Made by a program: the position numbers and the translations under genes. Positions 35,663 to 47,117 of a stretch of 64,000 nucleotides of DNA are shown here, piece after piece. Source of the stretch: Cunninghamella blakesleeana (taxonomy: Eukaryota > Mucoromycota > Mucoromycetes > Mucorales > Cunninghamellaceae). Position 1 is the stretch's first letter, and every line of letters begins with the position of its first letter. Location: contig JAFCIZ010000005.1 of assembly GCA_017871115.1 (NCBI GenBank), positions 4,519,501 to 4,583,500 on the forward strand, read 5' to 3'. The notes beneath the pieces were generated by a model, which made no database searches, was not told the origin of the DNA, and saw only the letters and a list, made by a program, of their open reading frames with translations.

Positions 35663-38386
35663 ATGATATCATTGATTAGCAAAAAGTGGCAATCTCTTAA
35701 AAAACGAATTAAGGACAATATTCACTTTTTACAACTTCATTACTTATATATAGCCTTTATTATTTTTATATTTTCTGGTTTATATTATTGCTCTCCTGGA
35801 ACCTCTTGGGATTACATCGATGCTCTATATATGGCAGCAACTGGTTGTACCAACACTGGAACAAACACAATACCTTTGTCAGCAATGACATCTTACCAAG
35901 TATCCGTATTATATTTTTCCTCTTTGTTTGGCTCTCATGTCATTATATCATTTGTTATTGTTATGGTGCGAAAACATTATTTTTCAAAACGGTTTCAGGA
36001 AGTATTATTATTTAATAAAGCTAGAAAAGCAAGGGAAGCTAGAAAACGACGTACTAATTATAGTAACCAAAGACCTAGTATTACTATTTCAACAGCAACT
36101 GGTGTAAACAAATATTCTTTGGATAACAACAACTTTCGTAGCTATAATAATAATAATATTAACAAGTTAATAATTAAAGAACCTGATCAACTTCTAGACC
36201 CAAGCTCTGGACACACAACAATATCAATATCGACTGATCATAATGAAAATAAAAACATACAGGTATCGCCATCTCAACCATATCCTAAGACAGCTAAGGA
36301 TGTAATAGAATCGTATAGACAACATGAAAGATTTTTAGAAGCTGAAAATCAAAGTAAACAAACTTTATTTGAGGAAAAAGAAGAAGATGAAAAAGAAAAA
36401 GAAGATAAAAAAGAAAAAGAGGATAGAGAAAATGATGCTAAATTTTGTAATGCATCAAAACAACAGTTAACAATTAGTACCTCGAATAACATGATAAATT
36501 CTATTGTATCTTCACCTGTCTCAATCACTGGAAATAATAATATTATATTTGCCGATAATGTAAGCGAACAGCGTGAACATGCGCGCCAAAGATTTGAAGC
36601 AAAAAAAAAACTGGAAGAGCTAAAAAGAAATGAAAAACTATCATCTCCATCATCTAACCTACACTTTACTAATACCATCATCAACAGCAACAATAATAAC
36701 AATAATAGTAATAGCATTGATATCAACGATACAGTGGATTATACCAATGAATATGATGCTACAGATATTTTATCGCTTGCTCAAGATCAAATGGAATTGA
36801 CTAAAGAACAACGTTATCAAATTGGAGGTGCTGAGTACCGTGCTTTAGATTTATTAAGCTATGTGATTCCAATCTATTATTTTGGCTTAATTCTTGGATC
36901 AGCTTTTGCTTTTCGAATTTATATTGCCGTCTCACCTTTTGCACAACAAGTGTTATTAACCAGTAATGGCCCTGAAAATCCTATTAATCCATGGTATATG
37001 TCCCTCTTTATTACTCTATCTGCCTTCGACAATTTAGGTATTAGTCATTTGGATGCTGGCCTGGTACCATTTCAAAATGCACCATTTCCTTTACTACTTT
37101 TAGGATTTCTTATTTTAGCTGGTAATACTGCTTATCCAATCTTTTTAAGATTCATTTTATGGACTATGTATCGTTTAACTCCAAAGTCCTACGCAATGCA
37201 TCGTGAAACACTTCATTATTTATTAGAAAATCCAAGAAGATGTTACACAACATTATTCCCTTCTCGTCAAACTTGGTGGCTATTTGCTATTTTATTAATG
37301 ATTACGCTTACTGAATTAGTTGTGTTTGTTGTAACAAATTATTGGTTACCTGTCACCGATGGATTATCTGTTTCTACTCAAATATTAGATGGTTTATTTC
37401 AAGGGATTGCAACCAGAAATGGTAAATATTAATTTATTTTATTAAAAAAAATTATTTTTAGAAATAAAAATACGAAAAGCAAAGATATTGCTTACATTAT
37501 ATATGCATTGTATATATTTATATATTACTATTATCATTTTTATTATTATTAATATAGCTGGCTTTTCCGTAATAAATTTAACTCAGGTGAATCCAGGCAC
37601 AATCATTGTGTATATAGTAGCTATGTACATTAGTGTTTACCCAGTTGCCATTTCTATGCGAAACAGTAATGTCTATCAGGTAATTTTATTAATAGAGATA
37701 AAAATAAGAGAAAGTATTACACATATTATGTAATTATAATCTAATAGTTTATTTTATTATATATATATATGTATTAAAAATAGGAACGATCTTTGGGAAT
37801 GTATCGTACAGGTGAAGATGATATTGAAGACAACGATGATTATAATGAAGAAGGAGGAATTATTTTAAAATTAAAAAGACAACGGACTCTCAACAGTATC
37901 ATGACAGCCTCTAAAACAATAATTAAGAAACCTGATTTTTTTGTAATCACGCAAATCCAACGACAAATAACAAAAGATATATGTTGGGTCATCATTGGTA
38001 TATTTCTTATATGTGTGCTAGAGGCTCAATCGATTATATCACCAAAGGATATCACCGTCGTCACAGTCATTTATGAATGTATATCAGCTTTTGGAAATGT
38101 TGGATCGTCCATGTCAAATTATGCAACATCACAAAGTGCTCAATATAGAACATTAAGTAAACTGATAATTATCATTCTTATGTATCGTGGACGGCATCGT
38201 GCTTTACCAGCTGCTATTGATCGTGCTGTACTTTTACCATCTGAACAATTAAATCGATCTGAATCCCAGCAGCAACAGTTACAACGACTTCATAGAAATT
38301 CTGCAAACGTAAATACTGGATTTGATTATATACATAATAGTAACCAACCCAATATCAGAATATATAAACGTTGTGATACCTTTTAA
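35663..38386 (+). CDS. TRK1: Trk/Ktr-family potassium transporter
   Basis: Three exons (35663-37421, 37558-37679, 37784-38386) give about 827 aa. Four membrane-pore-membrane units can be traced. Pore 1 is YMAATGCTNTGTNTIP, pore 2 is LSAFDNLGISHLDAG, pore 3 is LFQGIATRNAGFSV (spanning the first intron) and pore 4 is ECISAFGNVGSSMSNY, each with the filter glycine. Between units 1 and 2 lies a hydrophilic loop of about 300 residues with Asn runs and a Lys/Glu coiled-coil-like stretch, as in yeast Trk1. The C-terminus after the last helix is short (YRGRHRALPAAIDRAVLLPS). Trk proteins mediate high-affinity K+ uptake at the plasma membrane, driven by membrane potential. The ATRNAGFSV motif matches the yeast CRTAGFSV position. 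Confidence 0.92.
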
Positions 38387-38902
38387 ATACCATTTATACT
38401 ATTTTTATACTCTTTTCTACCTTTTTTATGTAATATGTACTTATTTTATTTTCAAAAAAAAGTAATACAATCGCCAGCATTTAATAAACTAAACATTATT
38501 TCCATTTACTTATTACATATTATTCATGAATTGATAAAAAAAAAAGTAGAGCAGAAATTGTAAAAAAATACAGTAACTGAGAAGAAAAAAATGATGATCA
38601 AAAAAAAAAAAAAATTGTGTTTACAAAAAAAGGTTTTTGGGAAAAGATTATTTTTATTCATTGAGACAAGCAGTATAAAATGAAATTAAGACAAGTAGAA
38701 AAAAGAATGATTATGATCACTTACAATAAAAGGAGGTAATTAGAAAGATGTAGAATAAAAACATTTATTTTCTATAATATCTATTTCTTTTATAAAATAT
38801 CTGGTAATTATAATATTATTCTATTTATAAAATTATAATTATATAATACACACAAACACATACTAATACATATACTAATAATCTATTCTATTTTTTTTTT
38901 TT
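38387..38902. other. Convergent intergenic, TRK / ARH1
   Basis: 3' flanks of two converging genes. Poly-A and poly-T stretches, no gene seen. Confidence 0.6.
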
Positions 38903-40198
38903 TTAATCCAAGACATTTAACATGTCATCAATCGAAGTGAATTTTTCTCTTGGTTTACCTAATTTTTTACCAATTTCAAATTCTGCCAATTCAATTTTCT
39001 TCCAATCTTTATATGTAACATAACGAATTTGCCGGCGATTCAACAAATGCAACAAGTCGTCGTCATTATTATTATTATTATTTGTAGAGGATAAAAATGG
39101 CGCATTGTTTTTAATATCTTCCAAAATCGTATCAGCTGTTTCATAAGCATCAGACATAGTTGACACAATCACACCAGTAGGACCACGTTTTAACCAACCT
39201 GCAGTATACTTCCCAGGAAGAATATTTTTATCATGGTCTATGATTCTACCATATGTATTTGGTACTAGCCCTCTTTGATGGTCAAAGGGAATTCCTTCCA
39301 TAGGTAAACTTTTATAACCAATACTACGTAAAACCAGTCCACATTCTTGTGTTTCAAATTTCCCTGTACCTATAGCTCTCTGCTTTTCAATAGAGCCTTC
39401 CAATTGGTTGATTTCATATCGAATCCCTTTTACTATATCTTTATGCTGTTGTTGGTGATGATGAGTTGTTAAAATTTCCACAGGACTTCTTAAAAATTTA
39501 AGATGCCATGATTTATCCCCATGATTATCTTTTTTTGTTGTATCCAAAAGAGACATTAATCTTTTTAAAGGACGACTTTTGTTCAAATAATCTTGATGTT
39601 GTTGAATTTGCTGATGAATCCACATATGATCCGCTTCAAATCTCACATTTGGTAATTTTAGCTGTTCTCTTAATTCTTTAGCAGTAAAGGAGACTTGTAA
39701 TGGACCACGTCTACCTACTACATGAACATGCTCGATTCTACTTTTACTGAGTGCTTCCAATGCATATTCAGTGATATCTGTTTTCCTTAATTCATCAATG
39801 GGACTTAATAACACACGAGCCACATCTAAAGCAACGTTTCCTTGACCAATAATTACAGCTGTATCTGTATCTTCTAATGGTAATTGTAAATCACGATCTC
39901 TAGGTAATCCATTGTACCAACCAACAAATGTACGTGCTGAACTTGACCCATAAGCATCTTCTCCGGGAATTCCTAATTGGCGATCTTCACTGGCACCATA
40001 TGAAAATAGTATTGCATCGTAAAATTGCTCGAGCTCTTTCACTGTGATAGCCTTTGTTCCATTATTACTATTGTCGCTACTGTTATCACCGCCTCCAATG
40101 GTAACATTACCAAAAAAGCGAAATCGATCATCCTCTGCTACCTTGTCAAATGTCGTCATAACGTTCTATCATTATTTTAATAAAATAATAAATAATAC

Positions 40199-40232
<34 letters not shown>

Positions 40233-40541
40233 TATTAACAAATGTCAATAAATAAATATATAAACACTTTTTTTATCTAATAACAGTAACAATACTAGTA
40301 TCTATTTCTATTTCATTTTATAATGCATTTAATTTACCTTTACTTCCGGATGATCAGGGGCTACACCATAACGTACTAAACCATGAGGAATTGGTAAACT
40401 GTCAAACATATCAATATGAGTATCTATATGATCTTTTAATAAGCGGTGTGAGGTATAAAATCCAGCGGGACCACTCCCAACCACTGCTAAACGGAAAGGC
40501 TTTTTTGCTCCTGATACTGTAGTTAATGCCCTTTTAAACAT
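38903..40541 (-). CDS. ARH1: NADPH-adrenodoxin/ferredoxin reductase, mitochondrial
   Basis: Two exons (40541-40338 and 40165-38903) give 488 aa, the usual length. The N-terminus MFKRALTTVSGAKKPFR is a short mitochondrial presequence. It is followed by the FAD-binding LAVVGSGPAGFYTSHRLL, then HGLVRYGVAPDHPEVK at the exon end. The NADP-binding motif is IIGQGNVALDVARVLL, and VHVVGRRGPLQVSFTAKELRE follows. GWLKRGPTGVI near the C-terminus is the conserved ATG/GxxG-type FAD contact of this family. The enzyme passes electrons from NADPH to mitochondrial ferredoxin (Yah1/adrenodoxin), which feeds Fe-S cluster and haem A synthesis. It shares a 267-base upstream region with the divergent LRR gene. Confidence 0.95.
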
Positions 40542-40808
40542 GTCACATTAATTTATTTAAAAGTAGTAAAAAAATAAAATACTTTAAAAATAATATAAAA
40601 AAGCGAATTAAGGAAAGAAAAAAGACAGAAATAAAGGGGTGGAAAAAAACTATATATGAAAAAGGAAAAAAATTATCCGTAGCCGGTGACGACTGGAAAA
40701 AAATGGCGGAGTATAAATAAATTTTAAAAAGATTTTTTTTAAATAACCTATTTTTTCACTCTCACTTTATTTGTTTTATATAAGTATTAAACTTTACTTT
40801 TATAAATT
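40542..40808. promoter_or_regulatory. Short bidirectional promoter, ARH1 / LRR gene
   Basis: Only 267 bases separate two divergent start codons. A GC-richer island at 40676-40714 (CCGTAGCCGGTGACGACTGG, then ATGGCGGAG) stands out from AT-rich surroundings. It is the likely shared regulatory core. Confidence 0.5.
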
Positions 40809-42703
40809 ATGCAACTTGATTTTGACACTCTATCAGAATGGTATGATCAACCATTAGATACTATTACAGAAATAAATGCTTCCAATAAAAATATCACTCA
40901 TGTTCAAGACATCTCTTCTTGTTCAAAATTAAGAAAATTGAATTTAGCAAACAATGATTTGACAAACGATACTGTCAACTTTTATGGATTAAATAACTTG
41001 ACCGTTTTGAAACTTAGCCATAATAACTTTAAATCTTTGGAAGGTATAGAACATTTAAAACAACTTAATGGTAAGTTAATTACTTTAAATAATGTATTTT
41101 GAATTTTTGGTATATAATAATAATAATATTTTTACCTTTTATATTGATCTAACTTAATTTGCTTTGATCTATTTAATTTATTTTATTCAATTTATTTGTA
41201 TGATAGTATTACAATTGGATAATAATAATATTGATGTTATGACAGAACATATATCATCCTTGAAAAACTTAAAAGCTCTTATATTAAATCATAATGAAAT
41301 ATCAATGGTGGAACATATACAAGATTTGAAGCAACTTAACACATTAGGTAAAGAAGAAAGAGGTGCATATATACATAACATCAACACACATATACACTTT
41401 CTCTCTTTCTCCCAAAGTAATATATATATATATATATATATACATTATTCATTTTGATTATTATTTGTATAATTTTTATTTTTAGTTCTTTCTCACAACA
41501 AAATTAAATCATTAAGTGGTGCATTAGTCGGTTTGGAATCCTTGGCTAAAATATCAGTGTCACATAATTCTTTAAGAAGAATACCTGATCTATCAGCTTA
41601 TGCAACTACCTTAAAATCACTTCGATTAAATGACAATTCAATCAAAGAAGTTTCACCTAGTATAAGAACTTGCCAGGCCATAGAAATTTTGGATTTAGGA
41701 AACAATAAAATAAAAAAATGGAGGTAATGTTACTACATAAAGTCATTATATAAATACACTTGTTATAAAAAAACACCTAAGTAATATATAAAAAATTTTC
41801 TTTTTTAAAAAATTATAATAATGTAGTGATGTTGCACCATTAGGATCATTATTAAATTTACATGAATTGAATTTGAAAGGCAATGAAATTACGTCAAAAG
41901 AAGATTATAGAGAAAAAATTCTTGCTTTAGTTCCTTCCCTTAGAATATTAGATGGTCAACGATTTGATAGTAAATTTTTAGAGCGTAAACAAAAACAAAC
42001 AACCAATTTAAAATTAATGGAAAAGAAAGATAGATTAAAGCGTGAAAAATTAGAAAAATTAAATCAACTAGAAACAACGGAAAAAGTCAAAAAACCAAGA
42101 CATAAAAAACTAGTACGTCAAGAATTAGAACAACAACAAAAATTGTCGAAAAAGCAAAAATCTGAAAAGAGGGACGAGACCAACATAAAACTCAAAAAGA
42201 ATAAAGAAAAAGGAACAGTAGCAAAAGAAGAAATGGATATAGATCATGCTGAAAATAAGGACAAGACTAAAAAAAGAAAAAGAGACCAATTACATAATAA
42301 TGATGACGATAATGAAATTCAGGATAGAAATGAAATGAAAAGAAAACCTAAATCTGACAAAAAAAAGAAACATGATAGTTTCTTTGATGCGAATGATACA
42401 ATTGTTGATACAATTGCTAAGGATACGGATCAACCTATTACTAGCATTTCGTCTATTAAACCAAATATAACAACAGAAAGTACTATCACAGCAGAAACGA
42501 ACTCTAAGTCCAATTCTTCAGAACAAAAACCTAAACAACAACCTCTTAGAAAGAATGAAAGAACAGGAGTATTATCTATTATTGACAAAACAAAAAATAT
42601 CAAGAAGAAAGCAAAGACCGAAGATATAGTTCAAACCTTGGAAAATTTAAAACAAAAAGAAGATCAAGTATCTACCGGTTTAGGTGCCGATGGTTGGGAT
42701 TAA
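40809..42703 (+). CDS. Leucine-rich-repeat nuclear protein, function unknown
   Basis: Four exons (40809-41070, 41207-41347, 41486-41723, 41827-42703) give about 505 aa. Residues about 20-230 contain some nine SDS22-like leucine-rich repeats (LRKLNLANNDLTN, LTVLKLSHNNFKSL, LKALILNHNEISMV, LKSLRLNDNSIKEV, IEILDLGNNKIKKW). They end in an LRR-cap-like KILALVPSLRILDGQRFD. The C-terminal half is a long Lys/Glu-rich stretch with likely nuclear-localisation clusters (KKRKRDQ, KRKPKSDKKKKHD). A conserved-looking tail follows, GVLSIIDKTKN ... GLGADGWD. The layout resembles nucleolar or chromatin LRR proteins of the SDS22/ANP32 type. I do not recognise a specific orthologue. Confidence 0.8.
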
Positions 42704-43078
42704 TGATATATATACAAATATATAGAGCTTAATTAATATAATAAATATTAGAAAAAAAATCAGTGCGTCTTTACCTTTTTTATATTGAACCTTATTTTTA
42801 TTTTTTTAAATTTTCACACTTGATTTTTTTTGAACCGGAGGTTCAAACTTTTTTATAAACATCAAGAATTTTTCCCTTCATTTTTTCTTTTCTTTCTCTT
42901 TTTCTCTTTCATTTACTTTTTTTTTTTTAAAAAAAAAATAGATTTATATACATAAATATACTCTATACTTATTAGTATTCCAAATTTACAATAAAAGAAA
43001 CTAAATTTATATATATCTACCTTCTCAAGTATCAAGGATACATCTTTTATATACTACCTATACACAGATCTAACCGTC
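42704..43078. other. Intergenic, LRR gene / PIS1
   Basis: Promoter-type sequence with T/C-rich tracts and a perfect inverted repeat at 42829-42847. No gene seen. Confidence 0.6.
42829..42847. promoter_or_regulatory. Perfect 8-bp inverted repeat upstream of PIS1
   Basis: TTTGAACC and GGTTCAAA flank GGA, 232 bases before the PIS1 start codon. It is GC-richer than its surroundings. It could bind a dimeric regulator, for example a zinc-cluster or winged-helix protein. Confidence 0.4.
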
Positions 43079-44583
43079 ATGACAAATAACACTAAAACTC
43101 AAAACTCTTTGTTATCAAAACAACTCTCATATAATAATGTATTTTTATTTATTCCCAATCTCATTGGTAAGTATATATATAAAGAAGTAGAGAAATATAT
43201 TAAAATAGAGTTGGAAAAAGAATAAATACACATATTTGCGCATGTATGTGTATGTGCATCTTTATACTTATATATATGTATATATTATAAATAGGTTATA
43301 CACGAATCATACTTGCTTCTATGGCTTTACACTATATGCCCTACCATCCTAAAGTATGTGTCGCCTTATATTGTATTTCTTGCTTGTTAGACGCTGTTGA
43401 TGGCAATGCTGCTCGTTACTTTAATCAATGTAAATTTTATTATTATTATTATTATTATTCAACACATACACAAAGGGGAAGAGGGAAAAAGAGAGTAAAA
43501 AAAAATATAGAAGGAAGCCACTAATATATTGCGTTTGTATATAAATTATTTATAAACAACATTCCATTAATAGCGACTTTATGAATTTTTTAGGTAGTAG
43601 ATTTGGTGCTGTACTTGATATGGTGACTGATAGGTAATAATATGAATACAAGCGCATACACACATACGTACATATGGATATTTATGAAATAGAGTGAAAG
43701 AGTGTTAAAAATAATAATAGGGGATAGAGGGAATAAATGAATGAATGATCAGTATATATATAAATATTAAATCGATTTTTTATGTTATGCTGTTATAAAT
43801 AGATGCACTACTACTTGTTTACTATGCTTCCTTTCTATTCGAAACCCTGAATGGACCATCCTTTTCCAATTTCTTATTTCTCTTGACTTTGCTTCACACT
43901 ATATGCATATGTATAGGTAAGTTATAATATATAAAAATAAAAGGAAAAGAATGTATATATCACAAAAAAAAAAAAGATAGTGGATAAAAAAGGATATTCT
44001 GTTTTATGAAACATGAAAATAATTTTTTTCTTTTTTTTTCAAAAACTTCAATTATAGTTCTATGACTGAAGGATCATCAAGCCATAAAAAGATTGCCGAA
44101 GGTGGTAGCTGGTATCTTCGTCTTTATTATACTAATAATGTAAGTGTAAAACGTGAAAAAACATAATATAAATATATAAACATAAAAAAATGGAGTGTTA
44201 ATATATAGTAACATGTGTAATTTTATTGGTGTTATTTTTTTAGGTGATTTTGTTTATCATGTGTGCTGGAAATGAATTATTTTTTGTACTTTTATATATC
44301 CTAAGTGTTGCTAATGTTGGTCCCTTAAATGGTAATATAGGATAATCAAGGATAAAAAAAAGTATATTCGTATTATATAATATATCAGTATACTTACATG
44401 TTTTTTTTTTATTTATTATTATTATTTTTTAAATACATAGTTTTATGGTTAGCTGCTCTTAGTGTTTCAGGATTAATTTGTTTTGCTAAACAATTTATTA
44501 ACGTAGTTCAAATCGTTAACGCTAGTAAGGTTTTAGTGGCTATTGACATGGAAGATAGAGCAAAAGCTTTGAAAAACCAATAG
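43079..44583 (+). CDS. PIS1: CDP-diacylglycerol-inositol 3-phosphatidyltransferase (phosphatidylinositol synthase)
   Basis: Seven exons (43079-43166, 43295-43429, 43594-43633, 43803-43916, 44058-44139, 44244-44331, 44441-44583) give 229 aa, close to yeast Pis1. The CDP-alcohol phosphotransferase signature DG-x2-AR-x8-G-x3-D-x3-D reads DAVDGNAARYFNQ then SRFGAVLDMVTDR. It is built from exons 2, 3 and 4, with the metal-binding aspartates all present. Hydrophobic segments before and after give several membrane spans in the endoplasmic reticulum. The enzyme makes phosphatidylinositol from CDP-DAG and myo-inositol. The third exon is only 40 nt. The start ATG is the first in frame and gives the expected short polar N-terminus before LFIPNLIGYTRI. 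Confidence 0.95.
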
Positions 44584-47117
44584 AGTATTTTTATATCATT
44601 TGTATATTTTTTTTATATATATACTTTATATATATTTATAATCATAAAAAATAAAAAAAATTTAAAATATAAATAATATCATATCAGAATTTTAAAATAT
44701 TCTTTGTAGAAAGCTTATTATTTTTTAATTGATCTGAGTTGAAGATCTTTTAAAAATTATCATATGATATTTTATAGATAAAAAAAATTCATATTCCCGC
44801 TTAAGCAAAAAAAAATGTTGGGTTTAACTACTTTCCCCATACTTTTTTATCAGTTTTATTTTACATTAACAAATAACTAAATATGGTAGAAATTTAATCA
44901 TAGCGTGCTTGTTCTAAAAAAAACTCTTCTTTTTTCTACAAAGAATAGCTCATCGTAATATTAATTAAAGAATATATGATTGTATTTATGTTTGTATAAT
45001 TCATTTTATTTTATAAATATGTAAAATAATAATAAAATAAAATTAGTTTATGTAATATAAGGGTGACATTATTCCACCCGTTTTTATAAATAATTTAACT
45101 CTTATATGACAAATACCAAATTAGGAAAGTGTCATGGCGCTTTGGTCACTTTTAAAAAAGTAAAAATATTTTCATGCTACATGCACCTAAGTACATTGAA
45201 ATCTTTTCCTTTCAATCCTTTTTTTTAATTGGTAATATTATATACGACTATGTTTATTTTTTTATTTCGTATTTATCTCGATTTTATATTAGATAACTTT
45301 GCCTTAAATTTTTTTTACTAGTTTAATTGCCAAGTGTATAAAGAGTTAGTTAATATTTTTATAAATGTATATTGTGAAAATGGCTAAATTATTATTTATT
45401 ATTTTAATTTTCATTATATAACAATATCTAATATATATATATATCTCACTATCAAATATATCCCAAGCTACAGAAGGTTTCTCTATATATTTTATTTTTT
45501 CTAAATCTAGTGATTCATATTCGTTTTGTTGAGTTGGCTATTGGGTGTACTTAATAAGTATATTGTACTTTAATTTACTTCTTGTTTATTTATTTGCTGT
45601 TATATAGGTGTCGATAGAATAGTTACATTATTTTCAAGTAAAATTCAATACAAAATAATTGTCATATATCTTTTTCCTAAATCGTTTTTAATATCAAATT
45701 GCGATCAGTTTTGATTAAATATATTTGTTTCTAAAGAATACAATATAATAAAATAATAATAATAAAATATATAATATTGTTTACTAGTTTATTGATAAAC
45801 TATAAACATGCCTCTTTTTAGTATTATTATTATTGTTATTACCACAACCTATAGATATTTATTATACCTATTTTTTTTTATTCTTTTTAAAAAACATCAT
45901 GATCTAATTTTGAACTTTTATATCTTTCTTTTATTCTTGAAGTTATATAATTAAGGACTCAAATATTTGATCACATTAAATTCAGTTGCATCCTAAAGGA
46001 CATTTTTTAGATTTTATAGATTGATTGTATATAAATAATGATATAAAGTCTAATTAGAACTTGATTTCTTTGACAATAATATAAGCTACTGTTTCAAAAA
46101 TTCTTTTTTATATCATTTCTTTAGATTTAAATAATACTTACAGTCATTATAATCAAAATAAAATAAAGTATCAGTATGGTAATGAAAGAAAGGATTATTA
46201 TTTTATAAAAATAGAGGTAAATAAATAAATAATAAGGTAAGATTTTATTAATTTATTAGAAACAATTAAAAAGAAAAAGTGAAGAAAAGATAAAGATTGT
46301 TTTAATTACTTTTTCGTACAAATAAAAAAAAATATACTAGTAATGTAATTATTATAAAATAAAATAATTTGTTTTTTTAGAATTCTCTTTTTCCATTGTA
46401 ATGCTTTAAACATTTTTTTCTTGTATTCTTTAAAAAAAATCGTATCCCTTCACGGTCATGTAACAATGAAGGGAATTATCTGTGCATTTTACAAGGTCAG
46501 AAGATTGATTATAATTAAGGTTTGAGGTATAAACTTTAGAAAGCGGGGGAACAGCTGTCCATTACAAGTCATTTAAAATAAAATGATAAAATAAATAAAA
46601 TAAAGTACAAATTATTTTATTTTTATTATTATAAAAAATAACAAAAAAAGTAAAAGTGAAATAAAGAAAAGGACAAATAATTATGTTTTTATCTACTGCT
46701 TCTTCTTTATTTTTCCTACATGCCTGAATATAACCTAACATTATCAACCGCAAACAGGACAAAAAAAAAGATTGTATGAGTTATTCTTTTATTTATTTAT
46801 TTTTCTTTTATAAAAAAATTCAAAAAGTATAACCATGCGTTATGATAATTTTTTTATATATAATGACGACAAATATAACAACAAAGATAATCCATATATA
46901 TAGTTGGTTTTTAGTGTACGTTTTATGTAATGGATTTTTCCATAGATATTGAAATAAAATACAGAAAAAAATGATGCAGTGGATATGATCATACAAATAA
47001 ATTAAAAAGTAATATTAAATATAAAAATGAAAAAAAAAAATATAAAGTATAAAGTATAAAATATAAAATATAAAATTAAATATATAAAAGTAATAGTAAT
47101 ATAAAGAAGTTAGGTGA
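44584..47117. other. Long gene-free region of 2.5 kb
   Basis: I find no protein-coding exon with domain support. The frame at 46562-46762 on the minus strand is short and unlike anything known. Local islands with more G and C are 45060-45200 (hairpin arms AAAGTG/CACTTT at 45126-45152) and 46440-46570 (8-bp hairpin at 46445-46474). These islands make a non-coding RNA possible but not shown. Confidence 0.5.
46445..46474. other. Hairpin in a GC-richer island
   Basis: TCCCTTCA and TGAAGGGA are perfect 8-base arms around a 14-base loop. The island around it (46440-46570) has clearly more G and C than the flanks. It may be part of an unannotated structured RNA or a regulatory element. Confidence 0.3.

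Noticed and set aside
36349..36726. 125-aa Leu/Ser-rich minus-strand frame within TRK1
   Set aside because: It is antisense to the Lys/Glu/Asn-rich loop of TRK1. Its composition is fully explained by complementarity.
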